Shown here: in pieces, positions 1-9,199 of the stretch
How positions within the stretch are numbered: position 1 is the stretch's first letter
Layout: each line of letters starts with the position of its first letter
Assembly: GCA_016929905.1 (NCBI GenBank)
Contig: JAFGHX010000412.1
Location: 1-64,000, forward strand
Direction of reading: 5' to 3'
Origin: Kiritimatiellia bacterium
GTDB lineage: Bacteria > Verrucomicrobiota > Kiritimatiellia > JAFGHX01
DNA length: 64,000 nt
Notes under the pieces: generated by a model
What the model was told of the DNA's origin: nothing
The model's input: only the letters and a program-made list of their open reading frames with translations
Databases searched by the model: none
Program-made: the position numbers and the translations under genes

Positions 1-2612
1 CCCCCGTTCCACACCTGGAACGTCGCACTGGCCGCGTTTTGGCCCTGCACGAAGCTGACCGCGATGCTCGTCGTGCTCACGGCGATCCGCGGCTGCGCCG
101 CCGCCGCGAAGTTCGCGGTCACCGACTTGTTCGCGTTCATGGTCAGGCTGGCCGGGTTGGCCGTGCCGGAGAGCGCCCCGCTCCAGCCCGTGAACGTGTA
201 ACCTGCGTTCGGCGTGGCGGTCAACTGGACCGATGTGCCGTTGTCGTAGTACGTGCTGCTCGGATTCTTCGACACCGTGCCGTTGCTGGCGCTGATCGTC
301 AGCGTGTAGTCGTCATCCGCTTCCGTCGCCGTGACCGAGGCGGCGGTCAGGCCGCTGCCCGAGCAGGTGATCGTGGCCGTGCCGTTCGCGTTGTCCCCGT
401 TGTCTTCCGCCGCCGCCAGTGTCACCGTCTGGTACGTGTTCCAGTTCGAGGTTGTGAAGCTCAGCGTCCCGCCGCCGGAGACCGAGATGCTGGAGTCGCC
501 CGCGCTGCGCGCGGTGGTCACGGTCACGCTTGAGGCCGGCTGCGCGGCAAGCCGCAGCTGGAAGGTCGCCGTCCCGCCCTCGGGCACCGTCACCGAGGAG
601 GCGGAGGCCTGGATGGCGACGGGCGGCAGGCTGCCCGTAACGGTGAAGGAGGCATCGGCCAATGCGCTCCAGGTCGAGGTGCTCTTGTAGATGCGCGACT
701 TGACGCGCGTGGCCGCGGCGAGTGTGATCGGTCCGGAGTAGGCCGTGGCGCTCGAGGCGATCCCGCCGCCCGAAAGCCGCGGGTCGGACCCGTCGGTCGT
801 GTAGTAGATCGTGGTCGTGGGGCTGCTCAGGGTGAGCTTGCAGCCGGCCGCCACGGTGCCGCCGTACTGGCTGTAGGAGGGCGGATCGACGCTTGGGTAG
901 AGGCTCGGGCTGTTGTTCCGCAGCACGTTGATGAACCGGCCGACGTTGCCGGTCATCATGTTGCGCACGGCCGCGCACGCGGGCCGCCAGTGGCCGTCGC
1001 GCGTGAAGGTCGGTGCCGACGGATCCCCGCCGTAGTGGCGCTTCAGGTCGCCCCAGCGCGCGGATTCGCAGACGATCGCTGGATCGGCATACGCGACCAG
1101 CGCATCCCAGCGCGCCTTGCTGTTCGCCTCGGTCAGGGCGCCGCTGTTGAAGCAGTGCTGGTAGACGCGGTCGGCGAACAGCGTCATGAAATCGCGGTTG
1201 TCGTCGAGCGCGCGCCACAGCGCGCCTTCCTTGGACTTGCCCCGCCAGTCGGCGCTGGGCGTGTAGATCCAGGTCTGGATCCAGGCGCCGCCATGGTCGG
1301 TATTCCAGGCGCAGTCCTGATCCCACACCATGTAGAGCAGGGGGCCGGCCGGATTGTTGCGGTTGACGGCGTACCAGTTGTTCAACGGCCAGTCCGTGAC
1401 GCCAGCGTACCAGTGCACCATCATGTAGTCGCAGAAATGCTGGACGTCCACGTATTGCTTCACCGTGTTGTACGTGGAACTGTTGGCGAAGCCGCCGGCA
1501 GGGACCAGCGTGTTGTGCAGGTAGTTGTAGCGGCTGGCATTCCCGGTGATGGTGCCGCCCATGTTGATGGCGTACCAGTCAGCCTTGTTGCCGCCCAGGT
1601 AATCCGCGGCGAACCGGGCATCCGGCCGCTCGTCGGCGTCGTAGAGGCCCCAGTACAGACCGTTCAGGTACAGGTGCACCAGCATGTTGCGGCCGCCTTT
1701 GCCCGTCATGGCGATCATGGCGTGGCGCATCCAGCCGTCGCGCAGGAAGGTGACCTTGCGCATCGCGTCGGTCGAGAGCCAATCCGAACTCCAGCACTCG
1801 TTGTTGCCGTGCCGCAGGAAGATCTTGCCGAACGTGCCGGCCGCCGTGCCCGCATTCAGGGGCGCATCCTGGTAGAACGGATAGTTCAGGGTCTGGGCAC
1901 TGCCGTAGTTGCTCTTGAACAGCAGCCGCAGCGAGCGTTTGTGCGGCGAGCCCGTATGGGTCTTGATCCCGCAGTTGATCTGGAACCCGCTCCGGCCCGG
2001 ATAGATGAGCTCCGCCGAGCATTCGAACTCCGGCTTGTATCCGCCGTCGGCCTGGCCGGACATGTAAAGGCCGTCATCCCCGCCGCTGACGCCGAACAAG
2101 GCCACTTTGGGCATGACGATCGAGACGGAGGGGATGGCCTTGAGATCGGCCTTGATGTGGTCTTTGTAGCTGGCATGGTTGACAATGGTCGGGTCCATGT
2201 CGTAGTCGGCCGTCTTGGGCCAGCCTGGGCTGGTCCACATCGTCGGGTAGCCGGCTGGACGCGTCTGGGTCAGGATGTCGGCCGGAAAAAGGTAGGTCTG
2301 GGTGAAGGGCACCGAGGCCGTCCAGCCGCTGAGATAGCCGATGGCGCGCAGGGGCGTGGTGCGGTTGATCGTCACGCTGCCGCCGCTGGCCAGGTCGGTT
2401 CCGGTCGAAGCCGTGGGTTTGCTGCCGTCGGTCGTGTATCGGATCCGCGCGCCGGAGGTCGCCGTGCGGAGTGTGACGGTGATGGGCGAATCGTAGAACC
2501 CGTGCGGCACGCTGAACGTGGGCATGGCGACCTGGGCGGCCTCGAGTGGCAATGCCGGCACCAGTATCAGGCCGAGAACCACGAAGAGTCGGTTGGCAAG
2601 TGAACGTGACAT
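1..2612 (-). CDS. Secreted CotH-kinase family protein, C-terminus cut by window edge
   Basis: About 870 residues are visible and the gene runs off the left edge. The ATG at 2612 follows a GGGAGG ribosome site. A signal peptide spans residues 1-25 (FVVLGLILVPALPLEAA). A chitobiase-C-like module with RYTTDGSKP follows at about 30-80, then the CotH kinase fold at about 140-480 with YLNGLYWGLYDADERPD near 312-330. A second chitobiase-like module (YYTTDGSDP) lies near 580-660. A Calx-beta-like repeat sits at about 665-770 and an InlB-type repeat (GYTFTGWSG) at about 770-840. CotH proteins in Bacillus phosphorylate spore coat proteins; large secreted relatives are common in PVC bacteria and their substrates are unknown. 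The frame is certain because it stays open for 2.6 kb and matches the family. The product is exported, probably surface-associated, and paralogous to the CotH protein at 5750-8821. Confidence 0.88.
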   Translation of the reverse strand, partial: MSRSLANRLFVVLGLILVPALPLEAAQVAMPTFSVPHGFYDSPITVTLRTATSGARIRYTTDGSKPTASTGTDLASGGSVTINRTTPLRAIGYLSGWTASVPFTQTYLFPADILTQTRPAGYPTMWTSPGWPKTADYDMDPTIVNHASYKDHIKADLKAIPSVSIVMPKVALFGVSGGDDGLYMSGQADGGYKPEFECSAELIYPGRSGFQINCGIKTHTGSPHKRSLRLLFKSNYGSAQTLNYPFYQDAPLNAGTAAGTFGKIFLRHGNNECWSSDWLSTDAMRKVTFLRDGWMRHAMIAMTGKGGRNMLVHLYLNGLYWGLYDADERPDARFAADYLGGNKADWYAINMGGTITGNASRYNYLHNTLVPAGGFANSSTYNTVKQYVDVQHFCDYMMVHWYAGVTDWPLNNWYAVNRNNPAGPLLYMVWDQDCAWNTDHGGAWIQTWIYTPSADWRGKSKEGALWRALDDNRDFMTLFADRVYQHCFNSGALTEANSKARWDALVAYADPAIVCESARWGDLKRHYGGDPSAPTFTRDGHWRPACAAVRNMMTGNVGRFINVLRNNSPSLYPSVDPPSYSQYGGTVAAGCKLTLSSPTTTIYYTTDGSDPRLSGGGIASSATAYSGPITLAAATRVKSRIYKSTSTWSALADASFTVTGSLPPVAIQASASSVTVPEGGTATFQLRLAAQPASSVTVTTARSAGDSSISVSGGGTLSFTTSNWNTYQTVTLAAAEDNGDNANGTATITCSGSGLTAASVTATEADDDYTLTISASNGTVSKNPSSTYYDNGTSVQLTATPNAGYTFTGWSGALSGTANPASLTMNANKSVTANFAAAAQPRIAVSTTSIAVSFVQGQNAASATFQVWNG

Positions 2613-2984
2613 GCTGTGTCCTCCCTCGGTCTATTTTGTTGAGTTACCCCGCGCACTTGCGGACTGGGTTCCGGCCCATGGCCGTAAAGCCGTCTTTTCG
2701 GCCCGCTTTGCGCCTTTACACTAGCTTGCCGCGGGGAGGGAAGAACCTGACAGGAATATGCTTTTTTTTGAACGATTGCCGGAATGCAGGGCTCGCCGTG
2801 CCGGCGAGCCGGCTTGGCTGAGGGGTGGGCTTCCAAGCGGGAAGAGGCTGTATAGTGGCGCCTCCGGCGCCTGAAACTCGAAACTGGAAATTTGAAACTG
2901 GATGGGGGTGTGCCGGATTAATCAAGGTGGAAATTCCGTCGTGAACGCCAGCGTGCGCGGGCCACGCCCCTGAAAGGTTCAGGT
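2613..2984. other. Intergenic region with short repeats
   Basis: No gene is supported here. It holds the leader of the CotH gene, a GC hairpin at 2790-2810 (GGCTCGCC-GTGCC-GGCGAGCC), and a heptamer array at 2873-2900 listed separately. No near-consensus promoter was recognised. Confidence 0.6.
2873..2900. repeat. Heptamer tandem repeat (GAAACTS family), 4 units
   Basis: Units read GAAACTC, GAAACTG, GAAATTT, GAAACTG, preceded by CGGCGCCT. The same unit recurs at 38063-38097, 40588-40615 (same CGGCGCCT leader) and 46945-47042. All four are between genes. Confidence 0.75.
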
Positions 2985-4493
2985 TCAGATGCCTGCTGCC
3001 TTGGCATGCGCGGCGAACGCATCCTTCAGCCGTGGGTAGAGCGACTGGTAGACCTCGAACGGCTTCGCATACTGCCGGTGCGTACGGTCCGGCCTCATTT
3101 CGCTGCGTGGCCGGATGATAGCCGCCGCGGCCCGGAAGCTCGGGAACAGGCCGACGCCGACGCCGGCGGCGATGGCAGCGCCGAGCGAGGTGGCGTCTTC
3201 GAGCGGAGTTCGGGGCAGCACGAGCTTGCGGTTCAGCACGTTGCACAGGATGTGGCGCCACGCGGCGAGCCGCGCGCCGCCTCCGATCAACCGGATCGTC
3301 CCGACGCCGTGCGCCTCCTCGAGGATATCGGCGATGCTGCGCAAGGCGAACGAGACGCCCTCCACCACCGCGCGGAGCAGCTCGCCGCGCGCGTGCGCGT
3401 GCGTCAGCCCGAAGAAGACGCCTTTCGCGGTCGGGTCCCAGATCGGCGAGCGCTCCCCCATCAGGTAGGGCAGAAAGATCAGACCGCCGCTGCCCGGCGG
3501 ACACTTGCGGATCATGCGCTCCGCCTGCTTGAAATCGCGGACCCCGAGCAGGCGCATGACCCAGTCGAAAGAGCTGCCCGCCGACTGCACGGTTCCGAAC
3601 ACGCCGCAGGTGGCCGGGTCAAGACCGACGATGTTGAACACGCGGATCCGCGCGTCGATGAACGGCGCCGCGTGCAGCGATGCGACCCACGATGTCGACC
3701 CCATGCACACGTAGCTGTCCCCCGCCCGCACGGAACCGGACCCCGCGGTGGCGCAGGCGCCGTCGCCGCCGCCCGCCACCACCGGTATCCCGCTCGGCAG
3801 GTTCAGGGCTCGCGCGGCGGCCCGGGAAAGGTGCCCGATAATGTCGCTCGCGGCATGGAGCGCCGGCAGCTTCGCGGGGTCGATTCCCGCTGCGTCGCAC
3901 AAAGCGGCGGCATAGCGCCGCCGCCGGATGTCCAACGTCTGCGCGTGCGAGGCGTCCGAGTAGTCGGTCGTGTCCAGGTTGCCCGTGAGCTTGAAGTTGA
4001 CGTAGTCCTTGGCCTGCAGGAACCGCGCCGTCCGGTTGTAGAGCGTCCGCTCGTGGCGCCGGACCCACATCATCTTGCAGAGCGACGATTTCGGGTCCAG
4101 CACGTTGCCCGTGATGCGGTAGATCGTCTTGCCGCCCAGCGCCTCGCGCAGGCGCGCGCATTCGCGGACCGCGCGGCTGTCGGAGTGGATCAGCGTGTCG
4201 CGCAGCGGCTTGCCGCGCGCGTCTACCGGCAGGCAACCGAGCATGTGCCCGCTGAGGCCGATGCCGGCGACGCGTTCACGGGCTTGCGGCAACCGCGAGA
4301 TCAGCCGGCGTGTGGTCACGCATACCCCGCGCCACCAGTCCTCGGGCTTCTGTTCGGCGCGGTTCGGCAGCGGGAAGCGGGTTCCGTACCCATAGCTCGC
4401 GGAGCCGGCGCTTCTGCCGTCGAGCGCAAACAGCGAGGTTTTCACGCCGCTCGTGCCGATGTCGCAGGCGAGGATCAGGGGCTGTTTTTTCAC
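2985..4493 (-). CDS. FGGY-family carbohydrate kinase (xylulokinase-like)
   Basis: A 502-residue sugar kinase that would phosphorylate a ketose or polyol in the cytoplasm. The start is GTG at 4493, chosen because GGAGG lies 8 nt upstream and the protein then begins directly with the FGGY phosphate-1 motif CDIGTSGVKTSLF (about residues 10-22). Further family marks are GIGLSGHMLGC, the phosphate-2 region VAGGGDGACATAGSG and the adenosine region LIGGGARLAAWRHILCN. Length is normal for the family. Reading frame continues upstream of the GTG without family sequence, so that part is taken as non-coding. Sugar specificity cannot be read from sequence; xylulose, ribulose and similar sugars are all possible. 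The PHP gene lies upstream on the same strand, separated by a hairpin-rich spacer. Confidence 0.9.
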   Translation of the reverse strand: MKKQPLILACDIGTSGVKTSLFALDGRSAGSASYGYGTRFPLPNRAEQKPEDWWRGVCVTTRRLISRLPQARERVAGIGLSGHMLGCLPVDARGKPLRDTLIHSDSRAVRECARLREALGGKTIYRITGNVLDPKSSLCKMMWVRRHERTLYNRTARFLQAKDYVNFKLTGNLDTTDYSDASHAQTLDIRRRRYAAALCDAAGIDPAKLPALHAASDIIGHLSRAAARALNLPSGIPVVAGGGDGACATAGSGSVRAGDSYVCMGSTSWVASLHAAPFIDARIRVFNIVGLDPATCGVFGTVQSAGSSFDWVMRLLGVRDFKQAERMIRKCPPGSGGLIFLPYLMGERSPIWDPTAKGVFFGLTHAHARGELLRAVVEGVSFALRSIADILEEAHGVGTIRLIGGGARLAAWRHILCNVLNRKLVLPRTPLEDATSLGAAIAAGVGVGLFPSFRAAAAIIRPRSEMRPDRTHRQYAKPFEVYQSLYPRLKDAFAAHAKAAGI

Positions 4494-4644
4494 GTTCTGG
4501 CCCTCCAATGGAAGCGTGGAAGCATGGAAGGATGCAAGCAGCCGGATTGGCATTACTCCTTCGGGCGGGATTGTGCCCGAAATGGCGACGTCCGGCAATG
4601 GTTCGGATTGCGTGCCGCTTGTGCCGGGTTGCGAGGGAATGTAG

Positions 4645-4735
4645 ATGCGGCGTCTCGCCGCTTCTTCCCCGCCGGCACATCGTGCCGGCGGGGGACGGGA
4701 ACCGGGCCTTCGGCCCGGGGAAGCGGCGTGCCGCC
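4645..4735. repeat. Multi-hairpin intergenic element
   Basis: Several nested palindromes are packed between the PHP and kinase genes: GCGGCG-TCT-CGCCGC, a perfect 12-bp stem at 4667-4678/4682-4693 with a 3-nt loop, and CCGGGCC-TTC-GGCCCGG. They are bracketed by CGCCGCTTC and GAAGCGGCG. No T-run follows, so a rho-independent terminator is not supported. It could be a REP-like element or an mRNA processing structure. Confidence 0.55.
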
Positions 4736-4774
4736 TTCGCGTGGACGCTTCGGCGGACACAGACCCGGCCGCTT

Positions 4775-5590
4775 CTACGTCAGGCTGGCGCGCGCCTGCT
4801 CGATCGCGATTTCCTGACGCCGGCGTTCGAGGAAGAAGCTGACGTGCGTGTAGCCGGCCTTCGCGAGGGTGTCCAACGCCTTTTCGAACGCCCAGGCCAC
4901 ATGTTCGGGCTGATGCGCGTCGGACGCCAGGGCGACGGGGATCTCGCGCTTCTTCATCTCCTTCAGGATCCAGAAGGAGGGATACGTCTCCTTCAGGCGG
5001 TTCCGGAGCCCGGCGGTGTTCAGTTCCACGGTCAGCCCGGCGGCGGCGATCCGATCCAGGGCGCGCTGAATGTCGTGCCGGAAGTGGCCGGGATCCCATT
5101 CCGCGCGGACCATGAACTTGATGAAATCGAAGTGCGCGATAGCGTCGAAATGCCCGGTCTCCGCCGCTGCGCCGAGATGTTCGTAGTAGACCCGGTGCGC
5201 GGCGCACGGATCGTCGGTCCAGTACAGCTCCTGATAGCGCTGGATCGGGTGGATGGACGCGAGGAGATAGTCCGGCTCAATCCGCGCGAGCTGGCGTTCC
5301 AGCCAGGATTCGAGCACGGGCGCGTATTCGCATTCCAGGCCCAGCCGCACGTCGAGCCGGCCCCGCCATTTCTCTCTCGTGCGCCCGACGAGCGCGATGT
5401 ATTCGGGGAGCTGTTCCTCCGTCATGCGCGGGCGCCGCCAGTCGCTGGGCAGGGGATAATGGCAGGTGATGACAATGCCCTTCAGGCCGCGCGCTTCCGC
5501 CACGGCCGCATACTCGTCCGGCTCGCCAATCGCATGCCCGCACATGGGCGTATGCATGTGGCAGTCGTACAGAACAGGTTCCGCCCTCAC
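4775..5590 (-). CDS. PHP-domain phosphoesterase, histidinol-phosphatase-like
   Basis: 271 residues, about the length of HisK-type histidinol phosphatases. The PHP metal motifs are all visible: DCHMHTPMCGH (His11, His13, His19), the TCHYPL segment, GLECEY, ASIHPI, DAIAHFDF and the C-terminal ASDAHQPEHV. These ligands bind a trinuclear metal centre in the family and catalyse phosphoester hydrolysis. The start is GTG at 5590 behind a GAGGGG stretch; the first motif begins 8 residues later, so no upstream extension is needed. No other his genes are nearby, and the downstream same-strand neighbour is a sugar kinase. A role in histidine synthesis is therefore only one option, and another phosphomonoester substrate is equally possible. 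Confidence 0.85.
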   Translation of the reverse strand: MRAEPVLYDCHMHTPMCGHAIGEPDEYAAVAEARGLKGIVITCHYPLPSDWRRPRMTEEQLPEYIALVGRTREKWRGRLDVRLGLECEYAPVLESWLERQLARIEPDYLLASIHPIQRYQELYWTDDPCAAHRVYYEHLGAAAETGHFDAIAHFDFIKFMVRAEWDPGHFRHDIQRALDRIAAAGLTVELNTAGLRNRLKETYPSFWILKEMKKREIPVALASDAHQPEHVAWAFEKALDTLAKAGYTHVSFFLERRRQEIAIEQARASLT

Positions 5591-5749
5591 CCCTCAGCCC
5601 CCCCCGTGCCATTAACCTACAAAACCGGGGGCATGTCAAGCGTGGCGCAACCGCCAATGCGGGTGGGGGCGGAGATCGCGGCGCCTCCGCCCGCACCGCG
5701 ATTTCGTGCCGGCGTCAGAGCGCGCCGTAACGCCGCCCTCTGGCCGGCG

Positions 5750-8700
5750 CTATTCGAGCCATACGCGTACACGATGCAGGACGGGCTCTTCCGGTTGGGC
5801 CGGTGGGCTGTACGTGACCGTCTGTCCGGTCCCTACGATATCCTCATAGCCCGGCAGGGCTGCCCATGTGGCGCCCATGCTCGGCGTCTGCTGCTCGAGA
5901 CAGTAGTGGCGGGACAACCCGTCGCAGCCGGGGCCGGCGGCGGCAATCGTGTCGAAGCGCACCATAACGGTTCCGGCGGCGAGTGCAATCTCGACGCCGA
6001 ACCACGCCGTCTCGTCGGTCGGATCCGTACCCAGGACGTATTCGTCCAGATTGGAGGTGCCGTCGCCGTCGGCATCGCCGTCGGCGGGCGGTGCGGTGTT
6101 TCCGAACACGGCGGATTCCCAATCGTCCGGTGCGCCGTCCTGATCGGAGTCTTCCGTGGCCGACAGGGAGTAGGTGCTTACCGACAACTCAGCGTCAATG
6201 ATCAGATCGCTGCTGCGCGGACCGCTGTTGAACACCTGTACGGCGAGCACGTTCTCCGTGCCGAGCACGGGCAGCGCGCCGCCCTGCAGCGCGAGGGAGT
6301 GACTTTCGGGGGTGGCGCCCACGTAGCCGGAGGGCTGGGCGTCGCAGGCCACGAACGTACCCGGCGCGCCATCCAACCCCACGCGCGCGACTTCGTCACC
6401 GTTGATCCACGCGATGAACGCATCGTCGTAGTCGACGTCCAACGTCAGCGCCCTTACCTGGGCCGGATCGTCGAGTTGGAAGGTCTTGCGCAACGACACG
6501 GAGCTGTACGTGTTCTGCATGTCGGTCAGCGTGGTCGCGTAGGTGCCCGGCCCGTAGCCGAACGGAGCCGTGCCGATCAGCCAGCCGGCATCGTCGAACC
6601 CGGCGTCGCGCCATGCCGTGACCGGGTCGGACGCTTCAGCCGTACCCTTGTGGTATTTCCAGGTGGCCCCCTTGGGCACGGCAACCTGGGGGCCGGTGTC
6701 CGGCGGCGTGGCGGCGCCAACGACCGGTGTGTAGGCCGAGCTGCCCGCCGCATTCTCCGCGCGCATCTTGTAGTAATAGGTCGTGTTCGGCTTCAGCCCG
6801 GCGTCGGTGTAGGTGGTGACGTCGGGGCCGAGGAAGATCTCGTGCGTCAGACTGCCCAACACCGTGCCGCGCCGGATCTTGAATTGATCCTCGTTGGACG
6901 AATTGTCCGTCCACGTCAGCTTGATCTCGGTCGACGAGATGGCCGCGGCCGCCAGAACGCTTGGCGCAGCAGGCAGGCCGGCCTCAGTCGTGGCCCCGGC
7001 CACATTGGAGTAGACCGAATTGCCCGCCGCGTTGTATGCCTTCACCATGTAGTAGTACGTCGTGTCGGCGACTAAGCCGGAATCGCTGTACGCGGTCGTG
7101 TTCGCCGCAGGCTCCGCGATTCGGTCCCACGTGCTCGTTCCGGAGGTCCGGCGATCGATCTTGAAGCCCGTCTCGTTGCCGCTGTTGTCGACCCAGGTCA
7201 GCGTGATCATCGTTGAGGACGTGGCTGACGCGGCCAGGCTGGTGGGCGCGGCGGGTGTGTTGACCGGCGTCGTCGCGCTGGCGACGCTCGAGTAGGCTGA
7301 GTTGCCCGCCGAGTTGCTCGCTCTGACGCGGTACTCGTAGGTTGTGCCCGCCTGCAATCCGCCGTCTGTATACGTCGTCACGTTGGCGCTGGTTTGCCTC
7401 ACCTGGCTCCAGGTTCCGCCGGACGGACGCCGTTCGACCTTGAAAGCGTCTTCGTTCGAGCTGTTGTCCTGCCAGGTCAGCGTGATTTGAGTGGAGGATG
7501 TGGCCGAGGCCGCCAGGCTGCTGGGCGCGGCGGGAACGGTCACCGTGTCCTGGACCCAGCCCTTGTTCTTCATTTTGGTGAGGAGGCGGCTGGCAACACC
7601 GGCAACGTGTCCGCGGATCTTCGAGCAATCGCTCTGCCATTGGCTCAGCGTATAATACGAATTCCACTGGGTCAGGTCTTTCTGGACATCGTTCTTTACG
7701 AAGTTGTAGATGGCGTCCCAACGCGCTTGGACCTTGCTGTCGGTCAATGCGCCTGTCCCCTCGAGCAGCGCGTGCGCGCGCGTGTTCACCACGGCTTTGA
7801 ACCCGCTGTCCTGGATGAGGCCCAGCCACATCAGCCGGAAGTACTCGTCGCTTCTCTCGCGGGTGAGCTGGCTCCATTCCACCTGCGCGCCCGGCGGCCA
7901 GTAGTAGCGGGGCGGGCTGCCCAGGTTGTTGTTCCCGCCGTTGAACGACATTTCGGAATCGTGGTGGAACCAGTACGCTTTCCCGTTCTTCTGCATGACG
8001 TTCCAGGAGTTGGCGAAACTCCAGTCCCAATGCCCGAAGTACATGCCGATGATGACGTAGTCGACGAAGTTCTCGATGTCGAGATAGGGCTTTACCTGCT
8101 CGAACTTGCCGGTCTTGGCCAGGCTCATCATCGTGTTCCAGCGCGTCTGGCTGCCGGCGGCGGCCCGATTCGATGTCCAGTCGTCCTTGGCGCCGCCAAG
8201 GTACTGAGAGGCAAACGTTCTGTCCGGCCGTTCGCAGACGTTGAACAGGCCGTAGTAGCCGCCGTTCATGTAGAGCTGCACAAACGTGCCGTGCGAGCCC
8301 ATCCCGGAGCTGGCGATCTGCGCCGCGCGTATCCACTCGTCCTTGATGAACGTGTGGTAGATGAGCGGCCCGAAATCGCGTTGCAGGCTGTCGTTGCCGC
8401 CGCCGCGCAGGATCAGACTGTCGAACCCGCTCGTGGCCGCCGCGCCGCTGTGCAGCGGCGCGCGCTCGAAGAGGGGATAGTTCAGACGGGTCGGGCCGTA
8501 CACGCTGTCGAATTTCAGCCGGAACGACTTCTTCTCGCACCCGTCCACCGCACCCGCCCCGTGATTCCGGATCTGGCAGCCGACATTGAACCGGTAACTC
8601 GACTCGCCCGGATACTTCATCTTGACCGTGCACGCTTTCTTGATCTTCGGGTCCGTCGGCGCCGTCTTCAGCGTGTTCCAGTCGCCGGAACTCATCGTGA

Positions 8701-8821
8701 TGTAGAGTTCGGGCATGTTCGCGTTGCCGCCGAACACGCGTAAGACGCCGCCAAATACGCAAAGCAGCGATGCGATGATGGAGACAAACAAGGACGTGAG
8801 ACGTGAAGCCTTCCCTCTCAT
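5750..8821 (-). CDS. Secreted CotH-kinase protein with three Fn3 domains and calcium-repeat tail
   Basis: 1023 residues from an ATG at 8821 with GGAGGAATCAGA upstream. Order: signal peptide about 1-33; CotH kinase domain about 36-425 with YMNGGYYGLFNVCERPD near 183 and HHDSEMSFNGG near 285; three Fn3 domains at about 432-705, each with an LTW-DNS-NE core; a beta-sandwich segment at about 710-870; a thrombospondin-type-3-like calcium repeat DSDQDGAPDDWE and DADGDGTSNLDEY at about 885-930; and a C-terminal module ending HRVRVWLE. The same tail module ends the protein at 53431-55008. The protein is exported. The CotH fold predicts phosphotransfer to a protein, but the target is unknown. A 32-bp sequence about 77 nt upstream of its start is shared with the sigma-factor gene at 10828-11445. 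Confidence 0.9.
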   Translation of the reverse strand: MRGKASRLTSLFVSIIASLLCVFGGVLRVFGGNANMPELYITMSSGDWNTLKTAPTDPKIKKACTVKMKYPGESSYRFNVGCQIRNHGAGAVDGCEKKSFRLKFDSVYGPTRLNYPLFERAPLHSGAAATSGFDSLILRGGGNDSLQRDFGPLIYHTFIKDEWIRAAQIASSGMGSHGTFVQLYMNGGYYGLFNVCERPDRTFASQYLGGAKDDWTSNRAAAGSQTRWNTMMSLAKTGKFEQVKPYLDIENFVDYVIIGMYFGHWDWSFANSWNVMQKNGKAYWFHHDSEMSFNGGNNNLGSPPRYYWPPGAQVEWSQLTRERSDEYFRLMWLGLIQDSGFKAVVNTRAHALLEGTGALTDSKVQARWDAIYNFVKNDVQKDLTQWNSYYTLSQWQSDCSKIRGHVAGVASRLLTKMKNKGWVQDTVTVPAAPSSLAASATSSTQITLTWQDNSSNEDAFKVERRPSGGTWSQVRQTSANVTTYTDGGLQAGTTYEYRVRASNSAGNSAYSSVASATTPVNTPAAPTSLAASATSSTMITLTWVDNSGNETGFKIDRRTSGTSTWDRIAEPAANTTAYSDSGLVADTTYYYMVKAYNAAGNSVYSNVAGATTEAGLPAAPSVLAAAAISSTEIKLTWTDNSSNEDQFKIRRGTVLGSLTHEIFLGPDVTTYTDAGLKPNTTYYYKMRAENAAGSSAYTPVVGAATPPDTGPQVAVPKGATWKYHKGTAEASDPVTAWRDAGFDDAGWLIGTAPFGYGPGTYATTLTDMQNTYSSVSLRKTFQLDDPAQVRALTLDVDYDDAFIAWINGDEVARVGLDGAPGTFVACDAQPSGYVGATPESHSLALQGGALPVLGTENVLAVQVFNSGPRSSDLIIDAELSVSTYSLSATEDSDQDGAPDDWESAVFGNTAPPADGDADGDGTSNLDEYVLGTDPTDETAWFGVEIALAAGTVMVRFDTIAAAGPGCDGLSRHYCLEQQTPSMGATWAALPGYEDIVGTGQTVTYSPPAQPEEPVLHRVRVWLE

Positions 8822-8897
8822 TCTGATTCCTCCGTGGCCTTGACTTAATTCGCGATCCGCTCGGATAGAGGTTCCGTTTTACGGGCTCTCTACCTGG

Positions 8898-8929
8898 TAC
8901 AGACAGCGCTCAGCCCGGATCCTCACGCG
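8898..8929 (-). repeat. 32-bp repeat shared with the sigma-factor leader, copy A
   Basis: Identical at 28 of 32 positions to 11445-11476, in the same orientation. On the minus strand both begin CGCGTGAGGATCCG and end GCTGTCTGTA. This copy lies about 77 nt upstream of the CotH start. It could be a regulatory site of the ECF sigma regulon. The alternative is the relic of a C-terminal coding sequence, since both copies read RVRIR-x-E-x-CLY in one frame. Confidence 0.5.
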
Positions 8930-9085
8930 GGATTTCCTGGAAAATCCGCAAAACACACCGGGGACTGGTTGCCGCTATATGTTGGGTGTTCCGAGGGGCA
9001 GCAATCCCTCAAGGGCGGGTTTTGCGCCTGATCCTCGTTTCCTGAGATTGCAGAGGAACCAAGCCGCTACAGGAGAAATGCCGAT

Positions 9086-9140
9086 ATTGACTGCATTGAC
9101 GCCACGGACAACACGGTCAATCCTGTCAATGCGGTCAACG
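9086..9140. repeat. 9-mer repeats forming an inverted repeat
   Basis: ATTGACTGC and ATTGACGCC at 9086-9103 face CGGTCAATC, CTGTCAATG and CGGTCAACG at 9114-9140. The segment 9087-9100 pairs with 9126-9139 at 13 of 14 positions, giving a stem with a loop of about 25 nt. Function unknown. Confidence 0.5.
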
Positions 9141-9199
9141 AGTCACTGTGAGGTTTCTCACGAGCCGGGTTTTCTTGAGCGGGCTCAGGATTTCCCGCC

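Larger units (their letters stand above)
8822..9199. other. Intergenic region between FecR-LamG and CotH genes
   Basis: No gene is supported. It carries the CotH leader, the 32-bp shared repeat (8898-8929) and a repeat/inverted-repeat block (9086-9140), both listed separately. A short open minus-strand stretch before 8929 (ending CLYQVESP) has no start codon. Confidence 0.55.

Noticed and set aside
990..2603. A 537-codon plus-strand open frame
   Set aside because: The minus strand carries a continuous CotH-kinase protein with signal peptide and known domains.
2790..2810. GC hairpin as a rho-independent terminator
   Set aside because: No T-run follows the stem in either direction, and the T-run at 2762-2769 is on the wrong side.
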